DNA from: Warburgia ugandensis
Taxonomy: Eukaryota > Streptophyta > Magnoliopsida > Canellales > Canellaceae
Length of the DNA stretch: 64,000 nucleotides
NCBI GenBank assembly: GCA_035236585.1
Contig: CP141135.1
Span: 72,517,057 to 72,581,056, forward strand
Direction: 5' to 3'
Shown here: positions 39,601 to 49,742 of the stretch, one piece after another
How positions within the stretch are numbered: the stretch's first letter is position 1
Layout: each line of letters begins with the position of its first letter
Program-made: the position numbers and the translations under genes
Notes under the pieces: model-generated
Told to the model about the DNA's origin: nothing
Seen by the model: the letters and a program-made list of their open reading frames with translations, nothing else
Database searches by the model: none

Positions 39601-39651
39601 GTCATTATAAAAAATATAAAAAAAATTATCTTAAAAATCCAGGGTGTTACA
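36634..39651 (+). mobile_element. Probable solo LTR of a Ty3/gypsy-type element
   Basis: The right end AATCCAGGGTGTTACA is a classic LTR 3' end. Its reverse complement (TGTAACACCCTGGATTTTTA) matches the left end TATAATATCCTTAATTTTTA at 20 of 26 positions over the longer comparison, and the differences are mostly C-to-T or G-to-A. Internally it shares ordered segments with the element at 54160-59056, including a conserved hairpin near the 3' end (39136-39165). No gag or pol coding is present. A GC- and CpG-rich patch (37500-37960) and an (AT)n run (38339-38361) lie inside. No clean 5-bp target duplication is seen, so the left boundary is uncertain. Confidence 0.55.
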
Positions 39652-39751
39652 CATAGCCAGAACTGTTTCCATTGTACTTTAATTTGGCCAAAATTGAATA
39701 ATTGCTGAATTGAAACAATAATATATTAAAATATATTTAGCCAGAAAACTA

Positions 39752-39963
39752 TCTATGGAAACAATAAAAGACAGCTTTGGTGTATGAAGCTTTTGCGTAT
39801 GTGGGTCTGGGGAAGGGGTTGACCACAAGGGTCTATAGTATGTAACCTTACCTTGCAACTTTGCAAGAGGCTATTTCCACACCTTGAACCCATGACCTCA
39901 AGGTCACACAGCGATAACTGTTACTGTTGTACAACCGAATCAAATAGTCTACGGAAACAATAA
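39752..39963 (-). mobile_element. Full-length Au-type SINE with 16-bp target-site duplication
   Basis: The element is about 39768-39947 on the minus strand, with B-box block GTCATGGGTTCAAGG, GCAAGGTAAGGTTAC block and a CTTCATACACCAAAGCTG-like end. Flanking repeats TCTATGGAAACAATAA and TCTACGGAAACAATAA (39752-39767, 39948-39963) differ at one base, which suggests an older insertion than the perfect ones. Confidence 0.9.
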
Positions 39964-40853
39964 CCTAACAAGCAAATTGTCTTTTATCCTTGTTAATATC
40001 AAAATCCTAGAAAGAAACAAAGGAGAAAATAGGATAATGTGAAATGTTCTTATTAGTCTTCAATAAAGTATCCAGTAGATTATTTCCTCTAGTTTGTCTA
40101 GGAAAATAGAATAAGACATTGGGCCTTGAAAGAAACTAAATTTTGATCTCTATTTTCCTCAAGAGTTCTAGTACCAAGTTCATTAGAAATAAAATGACAT
40201 GAGATAGGAAACATAAGCTGCAAGATATGATACATGGAAAGAATGGAATAGCAGAATTTCTAAGTGGGGGAAAAGAGAGAACAACCAAAATCAGGAGATG
40301 CATTTCCTATTAGTGAGCTGGTCTTTGGGGTCCAAGCCTTCTGAGGGTAACTATATAGGCTTTGACCAGAATCCAGTTTTTACTGTAGATGCTTGAGAGA
40401 CGGTGCAGGATTAATCCTATGTGGATGTTCCACCAATCGATGGCCTAAAGGTGAAGTTGATGGCTCAAGCCCAAGTAATCTAGAACCAACAGGTAGGGAC
40501 ATACTTAGAAACATGTAGGGCCCAGTAAGGTGGATAAAAGATACGGAAAATGGGACCAATGTAAGTAGATGTTTTCAATTACGGAAGATCAACACAACTT
40601 TAAGTGAGATTATGAAAAATATTGAGAAAATTGAACAATCTTCAATATTTAATCAAAACTTTTGGCAAATTTCTATGTACTATTTCTTTCATCATAACGA
40701 TATTGCCTTCTTCATCTGCTACTGGTATGGCAAGACATATCCAGCCATTGCCTCTGAAAGTTTCTGTACTAAAATCACCAAGCAACAGATTTTTCACCAA
40801 AAATAACTGCTTATAATGTAGATCATTGCTTAAACGAAATTTTTGCAATAAGC
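39964..40853. other. Intergenic stretch, nothing recognised
   Basis: No gene-like exon series or known repeat was identified. Confidence 0.4.
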
Positions 40854-41145
40854 TAGAAATTCTTTCATATGAAAATATGTATTCGTTTTACAAACCCATC
40901 TCAACAAATTTATATCATTGCTTCCTCTGTGGAGTAAAGGAACAATTAACAAGGAGACTGGGTAAGAACATCCAAATAAAAGCCAAACAAGATCGGTCAG
41001 AAAATTGCGGGTGCAGAATGCTTAAATATTGTGACTGTCCATGTCAATATCATACACACGTATACTACAAATTGCTTATGTCTTTTAAGTTGGTTTAGGG
41101 ACTATAAATTGGTAATTTATAGGTAATATGTCAGTGGTTATGTAA

Positions 41146-41290
41146 AAAGGGTAGTACTGGTGCATGAAGCTCCTACGTATGCGGGGTTCGGGAAAGGAGG
41201 AACCACAAGGGCCAATAGTACACAGACTTACCTTGCATTCTGTAAGAGACTGTTTCCACACCTTGAACCTGACGACAACTCTACTGTTGC
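41146..41290 (-). mobile_element. Au-type SINE in duplication copy 1
   Basis: Minus-strand SINE body with GGAAACAGTCTCTTACAG, GCAAGGTAAGTCTG, CCTTGTGGTTCC and GGAGCTTCATGCACC blocks. Part of the B box is deleted. It was carried along in the 0.7-kb duplication, because the paired copy at 41842 has the same truncation. Confidence 0.85.
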
Positions 41291-41841
41291 TTCAGCAGTT
41301 ATGTCATATAAAATATATACCAAAATATAAAAAATAATGAGGATCTGTACTGAACCCTGAACCCTAACAGGCATCATCAAGCTTAGAAACTTGTCAGCGT
41401 CGTGACATATAGATTGTTTGATAAGTATCAATTTTCATACACATTACACATGCATATGTATATGTATAATATCAAAGCGGGTTTTTTTGTCAGATGCCCT
41501 TGGCTCATTGCATGTTTTGTTTGGTGATCATAACAGATTAGTTTGTGGTGTAGAAATTCTTTCATATGAAAATATGTGTACGTTTTACAAACCCATCTCA
41601 ACAAATTTAGATCATTGCTTCCGCTGTGGAGTAAGGAACAATTAACAAGGAGACTGGGTAAGAACATCCGTGTAAAAGCAAAACAAGATCTGTCAGACAA
41701 TTGCGGGTGCAGAATGCTTAAATATTGTGACTGTCCATGTCAATATCATACACACGTAAACTACAAATTGCTTATGTCTTTTAAGTTGGTTTAGGGACTA
41801 TAAATTGGTAATTTATAGGTAATATGTCAGTGGTTATGTAA

Positions 41842-41975
41842 AAAGGTAGTCCCGGTGGACGAAGCTCCTACGTATGCGGGGTTCAGGGAAGGAAGAACCA
41901 CAAGGGTCAACAGTACCTTGCATTTTACAAGAGGCTGTTTCCACACCTTGAACCTGACAACAACTTTACTGTTGC
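41842..41975 (-). mobile_element. Au-type SINE in duplication copy 2
   Basis: Duplicate of the SINE at 41146-41290, with a further small deletion between the GCAAGGTA block and CTGTTGACCC. The same missing B-box segment shows common descent. Confidence 0.85.
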
Positions 41976-42545
41976 TTCGGCAGTTATGTCATATAAAATA
42001 TATACCAAAATATAAAAAATAATAAGAATCTGTACTGAAACCTGAACCCTAACAGGCATCAAGCTTAGAAACTTGTCAGCGTCGTGGCATATAGATTATT
42101 TGATAAGTATCAATTTTCATATACATCACACATGCATATGTATAATATCAAAGCGGGTTTTTTGTCAGATGCACACGGGTAGCCTCCAAACCTTGATGTA
42201 CTACAGCAACAGAGAGAACCCTACAGGCACCACTACGCTAGAAGGCCTTGGCTCGTTGCATGTTTTGTTTGGTGAACATAACAGATTAGTTTGTGTTGTA
42301 GAAAGGAAACGCCATTGGTGAAAGCAATAGGCACCCATCTCAAACCAACCAGTGCTCTTTAGTTGTGGAGGTGAGAGAAGATGCAAGAAGTTCAGCATTT
42401 CCACTTCTTTTCCTTGTCAAGACCTGCTCTCTTGCTTTCATGCAAAACTGGAACTAAAAGACATGAACCACGTTCACAAAAGCAAACATACGGCAAATGA
42501 GTTTTAACTGACACAAAACTACAATTAATAAGCAAAACAAAAAAG

Positions 42546-42740
42546 TAGAAGAACATACTGAAGGAGGCAGCCCTGGTCCACGAAGTATGCAGGGTCTAAG
42601 GAATAGATGGACCACAAGGGTCAGCCTTACCTTGTATTTTTGCAAGAGGCTGTTTCCATGCCTTGAACGCGTGACCTCAAGGTCATATGACGACAACTTT
42701 ACCGTTATGCCAAGACTCCCCTTCTAGAAGAACATACTGA
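42546..42740 (-). mobile_element. Full-length Au-type SINE with 16-bp target-site duplication
   Basis: The element is 42562-42724 on the minus strand: GGGGAGTCTTGGCATAACGG head, GACCTTGAGGTCACGCG B-box region, AAGGTAAGGCTGACCC middle, GGACCAGGGCTGCC end. Perfect flanking repeats TAGAAGAACATACTGA lie at 42546-42561 and 42725-42740. Confidence 0.95.
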
Positions 42741-43010
42741 TATAACTGCTAATTTGCTAGCAACAATTTAATTAGAGAAAAACACTAAGGGGGTGGTAGC
42801 ATGAATCGAAGCGAGTATTGATCAGAATCAGACCACAATCCATACTCAATGACAGTGTGATCAAACTAGTAGCATCCTTGGCATCATGGTCGAGCCTCTT
42901 CTGTCTACACTCTATGGAAACCATTATCGGAGTGTGTAATGAACTCATTATGGACCCTAGAAAAAAACACTAAGCGCTTGCCCGAACGTTCGCCACCTCC
43001 TCACTATACG

Positions 43011-43400
43011 TTGAGCTCAATTATGACTGTGCGTGCTATGGAAAATTAGGTCCTACTGGGGTGGGTGGTTACATATCCAATCATGAAGGAAGAGTCCTAA
43101 TGGAATACTGCGGACGGTATTCTGCCACTCAAACTGGAGCTGAATTTCAGCACTGGCTGCAGGAATATCATCTGGTCCTGGCACAAATTTCAATCACTTA
43201 TTATCGAAGGCGATTCAAGTAATCCAATCCAATGGCTCAAGAAGGGAGAAGACATCCAAGGAGATTCTGGGAATTATTTGACAGGGATTTCAAGCAGCTA
43301 GAAGATGCTAATTATACATCTATCATCTAAACAGGTCTGATAATGAGGCAGCTGGTGATTCTTTATCAAGGGAGGGAGTGTTTTCCGACAATCTTTTGGT
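43011..43400 (+). pseudogene. RNase H-domain relic, probably from an L1-type LINE
   Basis: Several frames together show the plant RNase H-like order: GPTGVGGYISNHEGRVL, a TGAEF segment, IIEGDSSNPIQWLKKGE, and SDNEAAGDSLSREGVF. Frameshifts and stops lie between these blocks. In plants this domain is found at the C-terminus of L1-type LINEs and in related host proteins. No reverse transcriptase remains nearby, so this is an isolated fragment. Confidence 0.75.
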
Positions 43401-43877
43401 CAGAACCTTCTCTCAGGAAGGATCCTAGAATCTACACTTTGATAGCTTCTACTGTGCAATGGTTAATCTGCAGAGAGAATGAGTTGGTTTGTCAGTGTCT
43501 AAGTGTCTATGCTGTTGCCTAAGCGTCAAGGAGTTTGCATTAGATTATGCTGTCATCTTGTATGTGGGTGTCTGCAGAAATGTTTCTTGGTACCTAAACC
43601 GTTTGTACCTGTAAAACTTACGTAAGGTAATATTGGTACCAAAGCTTTAATGATCAGATTATAAGATCCACTCGATCTTAACCGATCTCTTGATGTACTG
43701 CCACGGGATAGGGCTCTTCGATGTCTCCCTACCCAATAGGGCAGGTGGACTCTGGGATCTACCTGAAACTTGTCACTGAGTGGTTGTGTTCTGGGCTTCA
43801 TTACTATATGATATCCAGGAACTGAAGAAGCTTTTTCATGGCGTTTGAGATCGAAACAACCATCGGCGGTACTCGCA

Positions 43878-43918
43878 GAAGAAGAAGAAGAAGAAGAAGA
43901 AGAAGAAGAAGAAGAAGG
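43878..43918. repeat. (GAA)n microsatellite
   Basis: About 13 GAA units. Confidence 0.95.
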
Positions 43919-45619
43919 GAAGTAGAGCAGAAACCGTATCATCTATTTTTCATGATGCTGAGCCTCTAGTCCGGTCCTACCAGTCCAACCAAATATCTAG
44001 ATATTAGATGAATCCTTCAATGAGGTAGGACCCATTGTAAGGCATGACACCCTTTTCACATGATCAGTATCCATACCATAATCATTGATCTGAACCATCC
44101 ATGTAAATATTTGTATTTGGATCTTAAAATATTACATAAATGTAAATGATAGAAGAATGTGGGACCCATATTTTGCACCGCTTTGAAACTATTCAAACAT
44201 AAGAGGAATGCTATAGTAGAGCGTGACAATATAACAAGTGTAGTTGCCCACTTTTGGATGAATGCCCATTTTTGGATGATCGGACTGTTCACATGATTGC
44301 TCCGGCGCCCTTAGATATCTAATAGTGCATAACATGATCGGACTGGATGATTCTAGTATCTACAAAGTTAGTACTTTTGATCAAAGAAAATAGTCAATTA
44401 GAACTTTTGAATATATAACAGTCTAAATTCAACGATAAAAACATAGGGTTTAGATGATAAAATCGTTCAATTATCTTCATGTTTCGTTTGCTAGATTTCC
44501 AAAATAGTAAAAATCAGATGAATGATTCAGATCATCCAAATGTAGGCCCTCGGATACAGAAGTGGGTGACTACACGGCTACTTGCCATATTGTGATGCTC
44601 TACAATACTTGAAGTTTTCATGGTAGGGCAGGATGATATTTCTCAGCTCAGATGAACAATTCACTTCCAATTGTTGGCATTGTATTTTTTGTTTAGAGAT
44701 CTTAAGGGATGATTTTGTGGCCAAGGTATATTGAATGGCTTACTAAAATCATATACATTAAATTAATTAGGTTATATAATTTACATTTAATATGCCAATG
44801 GTTAGTATTATATAGACATTAAAATAATATGAACATATAATGTAAAAACTTAATAGAAAGCTTTGCTTATGATTAATTGGAGGGGTAATCTCATTTGCAA
44901 CTTAGCACTTGTCTCTCTTTCTTTGTATACTATGTTTGTGCTTTTGGGCGACTAGACGCCGTATGGTTTGTTGAAGCAGACAATTGTAGTATCCTACTAC
45001 AGAAGCAGAGAGAAGTATCTGTTCACGTATCCGTCTCCAATCACTAGGATAGGATCATTAACTAATAACAAGTAAGTATTGAAAGAGATGATTTTTTTGA
45101 GGGGGAATTCGGAGTATCAATTTATATATGAATGAGATGGGTATGTCTAGTCGGGCGGCGGCCATTTATGTGTAACATTAAAATATCTTAAAAACTTATT
45201 TGTATAATTAAATTGATACATGCGTCATATAATAAATTAGCCTCTACAATGACCCTTATGTCTCGTTAAGGTCATATTGCTATATGTCATAATAGTATGG
45301 ACTGTATATGTCGGCAAGCTTGTGGCTAAGATTTGTGGGAAAATCCATGGACAGAATAGTGACATAAAGCCTCCAATTCTTACTGAGGATGATGAAAACC
45401 ATGGAGTTTTAATTGAATACCAACAAAAATATCAGCTTGGGTTGCGTCATGCCCATGTATTATATTTGGAAGAGTCACTTATGACAGTTTGGAGTCTCAG
45501 AAGTCCAATAATTGAAGCCATAACTTGCCTCAACAAAAGTCAAAAACGCATCTTAAGCATCTTGATAAGTTGGTTAACAGGCCATGGACGAATATTGATT
45601 TCTACAGAGAAAGGAACAA
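43919..45619. other. Intergenic stretch, no supported gene
   Basis: A 125-codon open frame (45277-45654) with some varied composition ends inside a SINE fragment. It matches no family I recognise and lacks gene context. Otherwise the stretch is AT-rich spacer. Confidence 0.4.
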
Positions 45620-45711
45620 GCCTTGCAGCTGTATTTTACTATAGACCCTTGTAGTTCGCCCCTTTCTTGGATCCGACATTGGTGGGAGTTTCATGCACCG
45701 GGACTGCTCTT
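45620..45711 (+). mobile_element. Au-type SINE, 3' half
   Basis: Blocks CTATAGACCCTTGTAGTTCG, CTTGGATCCGACATTGGTGG and ATGCACCGGGACTGCTCTT match the family end. The head is missing. Confidence 0.75.
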
Positions 45712-47479
45712 GAGCTGTATTTATGAGGATTCTATTACTCTTAAGCATCTAGCTTCAGGCTATGTATTTTTGGCTCTTTTCTTATCTATTTTTTGCATTA
45801 AAGCCTTGTGGCAGAGCACAATGATGCAAGGAGTCTCTCAGGTGGGTGCTCAAGGTTCAAGACTATGCATATATGTGTGCATCCTCTTAAAAAAATAAAA
45901 AAAAATAAAGGGCAAAGTCTTAAAAATATTTCATAGCATAAAGGCTCTAGGGTTTTGGCATTGCCGTAAAACATCTTTTACGAAAAATTTATTTTTTCGT
46001 GGCAATCAATTTTCATCCATTTCTTGCCAATCAAACAGGCACTTAGAAAGCTAATATGGAAAAAAGGTTTAAAAAAATGGAGGAGAATTGTATATTTTGC
46101 CTTTGCGTGTGTAGGTGGTTCAAGTGGTTGCTATAAAGTTCTCAAACTGTTCATCTTCAATTACAAGCCAATCTTAAATAGGTCCAGGACCAAAAGTCTT
46201 TTCTATTGCATGATCTAAACACACTTATTGGTTAAAATTTATCGTCCACTTTTTAGTAAAAAATAAGTGGTTAGGATCATCTAATGGAGAAGATTTCGGT
46301 GCATATTGCTCTTGCAAGACATCGTCTAACAACTTGAGGGCCCACACATTACAACGATATTGTCCATGCCGAAGTATCTATACACCCCGCACAGTTTTGT
46401 TCTTCCCCAGTTGCTTAGGGAAAAGGCTTCGTTGAAAGGAAAGTCCTCAGCACTCTTATCAACAGCCCAGTAACTTTCCCTCTAGCGATGTGGGACTAAC
46501 TCTCAGTTTCTCACCTTGCCTAGAAGCCTATCAGCCTATCAGCCTGTCAGCCCTCTTGGCCCGCCCTCATTGGCCAAGGCTTCACACATCACCATAAAGA
46601 TCACTTCTTTTTATTCTAAACACTTACCCCCGTTTTTGTGTTTAGTTGATGTAAATCCATGGCTAAATTTAGAAGCACAAAACAGAGAAATGAGGGTCAT
46701 TATCAACATAAGTGCACTCTTTTATGATGTCGAGTGTAGTTGGCCCAACTTGGTAATGGTTGTAAAAAAAAATTTTAATTGAATTGGGTCGCTTCTTGGG
46801 CTTATTTTAATTATTCTCCAAGGCAAACCTCATGTTGATTAAACCCAAGTTGCAGCCGTAATCATACTCCTTGGACCATTGAAGTCAAATCATTTTTCCT
46901 TGTAAAGTTTAAGACACCACATAGACAGTGAAGAACAACCTAACCAAGAAATACAGAAGTTTGTGGTGTTGGGCTCTTATCCTGTTAGTAGTCATTGACA
47001 GCTTGTTTGGAATTATTCCGTCGGCCATTCGTCCACCTTGAAAAGTGTTGGAATATCAATTTTTTATTACGTTTTCAGTCTTAGTGCTTGAGATCTAAGC
47101 TTATATGCAAACATTAATGCGACCAAAACAAGAAATTAGTATTGTAGAAATGCAACGTAAAAGACAGTGAATTGAATTAAAGTGTGAACTGTCAAAGTGA
47201 ACAGCACTTCCACTGGCACAGTCTGGTCGTAGTCTTCGTCAAGATGCTCATGGAAGAAGCGAAATACGGCACGTAAAACCTCATTTTCATCGCCAATGCC
47301 AGTCTAATTTCGTCGACATCCACATCGGCCTGATCGGCGAGGCCGATAGTCAATTACAAACTCAGATGCCCATCATGCTGTTTCATGATCATTTTTTTTC
47401 TCTGCATGCAGACAGAACCAATCTCTATCAGCTCCAGCCGGCTGAATAATATTCCTTGCTACAGTTAAAAAAAAAAAAA
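45712..47479. other. Intergenic stretch, nothing supported
   Basis: A short imperfect repeat of AGCCTATC units lies at 46528-46556. No gene-like exon series is seen. Confidence 0.4.
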
Positions 47480-48292
47480 AAACAGTCTGGTGCGCAGAGC
47501 TCCCGTGCCGGCACAAAAGGTCAATAGCATGCAGTCTTATCTTGCATTGTAAGAGGCTGTTTCCATGCCTTGAACTGATAATCTCAAGGCCACATGAGAA
47601 CAACTCTATCTTTATGTCAATACTTCTTTTTATAAAGACAATTCTCCTATTGTGGGAAGGCTCATCTTCATATTCATTTCTATAATTATAATGACACCAA
47701 TATAACATAAACACAAAAGGTCATTAATATGCAGCATTACCTTGCATTGTAAGAGGCTGCTTTCATGGCTTAAACTCGTAACATCAAGGTCACATGACAA
47801 CAACTCTATCTTTATGCCAACGCTCCTCTTTACAAAGACAATTCTACCATTGCGCCAAGACTCCCATTTATATTCATTTCTGTGATTACAATGACGCCAA
47901 CACAACATAAACACAAAAGGTTAATTGTACATGGCCTTACATTGCATAGTAAGAGGTTGTTTCCACGCCTTGAACTCGTAACATCAAGGTCACACGACAA
48001 CAACTCTATTTTTATACTAAAACTCCTCTTTATAATGACAACTCTACCGTTGCACAAAGGCTTCCCTTTATATTCATTTCTATAATTACAATGACACCAA
48101 CATAACATAAACACAAAAGGTTAATAGTACATAGCCTTATCTTGCATTGTAAGAGGTTGTTTCCAAGTCTTGAACTCATAGCCTCAAGGTCACATGACAA
48201 CAACTCTATTTTTATACCAAAGCTCCTTTTTATAACGATAACTCTACCGTTGCGCTAAGGCTTCCTTTATATTCATTTCTACAGTTACAATG
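47480..48292 (-). repeat. SINE-derived satellite, exact 200-bp period
   Basis: The landmark CACAAAAGGT recurs at 47512, 47712, 47912 and 48112, giving about 3.9 units of exactly 200 bp. Each unit holds the Au SINE head and middle in minus orientation (TTACAATGCAAGGTAA, GGTCACATGA, AGAGTTGT) plus about 80 bp that includes a second SINE-head-like piece (CAATTCTACCATTGCGCCAAG) and a TATTCATTTCTATAATTACA segment. The first unit is preceded by the remainder of a SINE end (47484-47510). Units differ from each other at several percent of sites. Confidence 0.9.
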
Positions 48293-48772
48293 GAAAATTC
48301 AACGAGGAGAGAGAGAGTGCTTAGCATTTTTCTTTTAATGAACTTCAAAATAAAACCCTTCACTCTTATTATGTCTTAATTCACTCATATTTTTTATATT
48401 GAAAATTTTAATACCTTCTAACAGCAAATTGGGAAAATTCAAATATATGAAAGCACACTTTTCCAGACTATAATCATCTTGATTAGGTTGATTAATCCTG
48501 TCTTGCAATTATTTGCTCTTAAACCTGTTAAACAACTAATTAGCAACTCTTTCCATAGGTGATTTCTATGTTGTATGTCATCCTGCCTAAATAATCTAAA
48601 AAATGAAATAATTGTACATAAATCATACTTAGGTTATCACTTGAATAGTTTATACGAAATCTAAAACTTGGCTAAATTAACTTGTATTAATCTTGATGCA
48701 TATACCTTAATTAGGTCTCTCCGTTCTGTCATTATCTTGTGTTCTTTATCCAGCTATCAATCAAATAGAATT

Positions 48773-48850
48773 ATCATCAAGACCTTATCCCAATTAGGGG
48801 TCGGCCACATAAATCTTATTCCTCCATTCCTCTCTATTAAGTACCATGGC
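48773..48850 (-). mobile_element. RTE LINE 3' tail fragment
   Basis: ATCATCAAGACCTTATCCC, AATTAGGGGTCGGCCACAT and TCCTCCATTCCTCTCTATTA match the extreme end of the family. About 78 nt. Confidence 0.9.
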
Positions 48851-49688
48851 TAGCATTCAAATAGAATGATATTATGAAATTACATCCAAACTTTCACATA
48901 TTATCTTTGAACTTACCACTAATTATTGTGGACAGACAATAAGAGTCTTCCACACATTACAGATAGATAAGAGACAGCTTTACCAATAGCATTTCTCTTA
49001 ATCTTAATCATCGGTCCTGAGATGGTATGTCCAAAATCACAAACCCTAAGTAATCTCACCGTTCAATCCAATTTATTAAAATAGAAAAGTAATTATGTGT
49101 TCATCAAAGTATTATATTTTTTAAATAATTCTTATATACATAAAATCAATTAAGATGGACGATTTAGATCATTAAAAAAGATGGGCCCTCTCCTAAGAAA
49201 GGGCAAACGCTACAAATTACAACCAAAGATATTCAGTCATTAAGAAAGGAGGAAGTACCCAAAATTTTCACCTCGTAGGCTCCGTGGTTTGGGGCGTCAT
49301 ATGCCACCAAAAAGTCGACTCTACCGATAATTGGACAATCACCAATAAATCATTGACACTTGTCAATCACCTCGATTTTCCCGGTCACTTTTTGTCGTTT
49401 GTGAGTTGAGAAAGCCGTGGGCATTCGCGCGACTCGAAAACGCGGAAAAATGCGGATTCCAAAGCGCTTACAGAAGCGTGCTGGCATTTTAATTTGATTT
49501 GGAGTCCGGACCCGCCGCGTTGGATTTGAGTGGTGGGTTTGGATGCCACGTCGACGGATGCCGCGATTGGGTTTTCAGCTCCTATGTAGGAGACAACTAA
49601 CGGCGTTTTGCTCTGGAAGGAAGCCTTCTTCGGCTTGACTTGAGTTGGCCATATGAGGAAACTGCCGGCTTAGAAGAAATTGGAAATT

Positions 49689-49692
<4 letters not shown>
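48851..49692. other. Intergenic stretch with a GC-rich patch
   Basis: The part from 49370 to 49680 is richer in CG than its surroundings, but no exon, TATA-leader arrangement or known repeat could be supported. Confidence 0.35.

Positions 49693-49740
<48 letters not shown>
49693..49740. repeat. (TC)n microsatellite
   Basis: About 23 TC units, uninterrupted. Confidence 0.97.

Positions 49741-49742
<2 letters not shown>

Larger units (their letters stand above)
40854..42301. repeat. 0.7-kb tandem segmental duplication
   Basis: Copy 1 (40854-41550) and copy 2 (41551-42301) both run from TAGAAATTCTTTCATATGAA to AACAGATTAGTTTGTG(G/T)TGTAG, and both include the same truncated SINE. Identity is above 90% by eye. 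Copy 2 keeps about 75 nt (42171-42246) that are missing from copy 1. Small open frames are duplicated with it but show no recognisable protein. Confidence 0.92.

Noticed and set aside
42201-42404. 67-codon minus-strand frame with an organelle-signal look
   Set aside because: It lies partly in the duplicated segment, has no supported splice partners, and matches nothing known.
45277-45654. 125-codon open frame, plus strand
   Set aside because: Not recognised and it ends inside a SINE fragment. Kept only as part of a stretch description.
46486-46495. TCCCACATCG on the minus strand, the upstream element of plant snRNA genes
   Set aside because: No TATA box at the required spacing and no snRNA-like sequence follows. 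The same motif is common in LTRs and spacers.
47373-48114. Overlapping minus-strand frames with similar proteins (SRHGNSLLQ-type)
   Set aside because: They are translations of SINE-derived satellite units. The similarity reflects DNA repetition, not a protein family.
47511-48292. CRISPR-like regular repeat array
   Set aside because: The whole 200-bp unit is repeated, without short repeats and unique spacers, in a plant nuclear setting.
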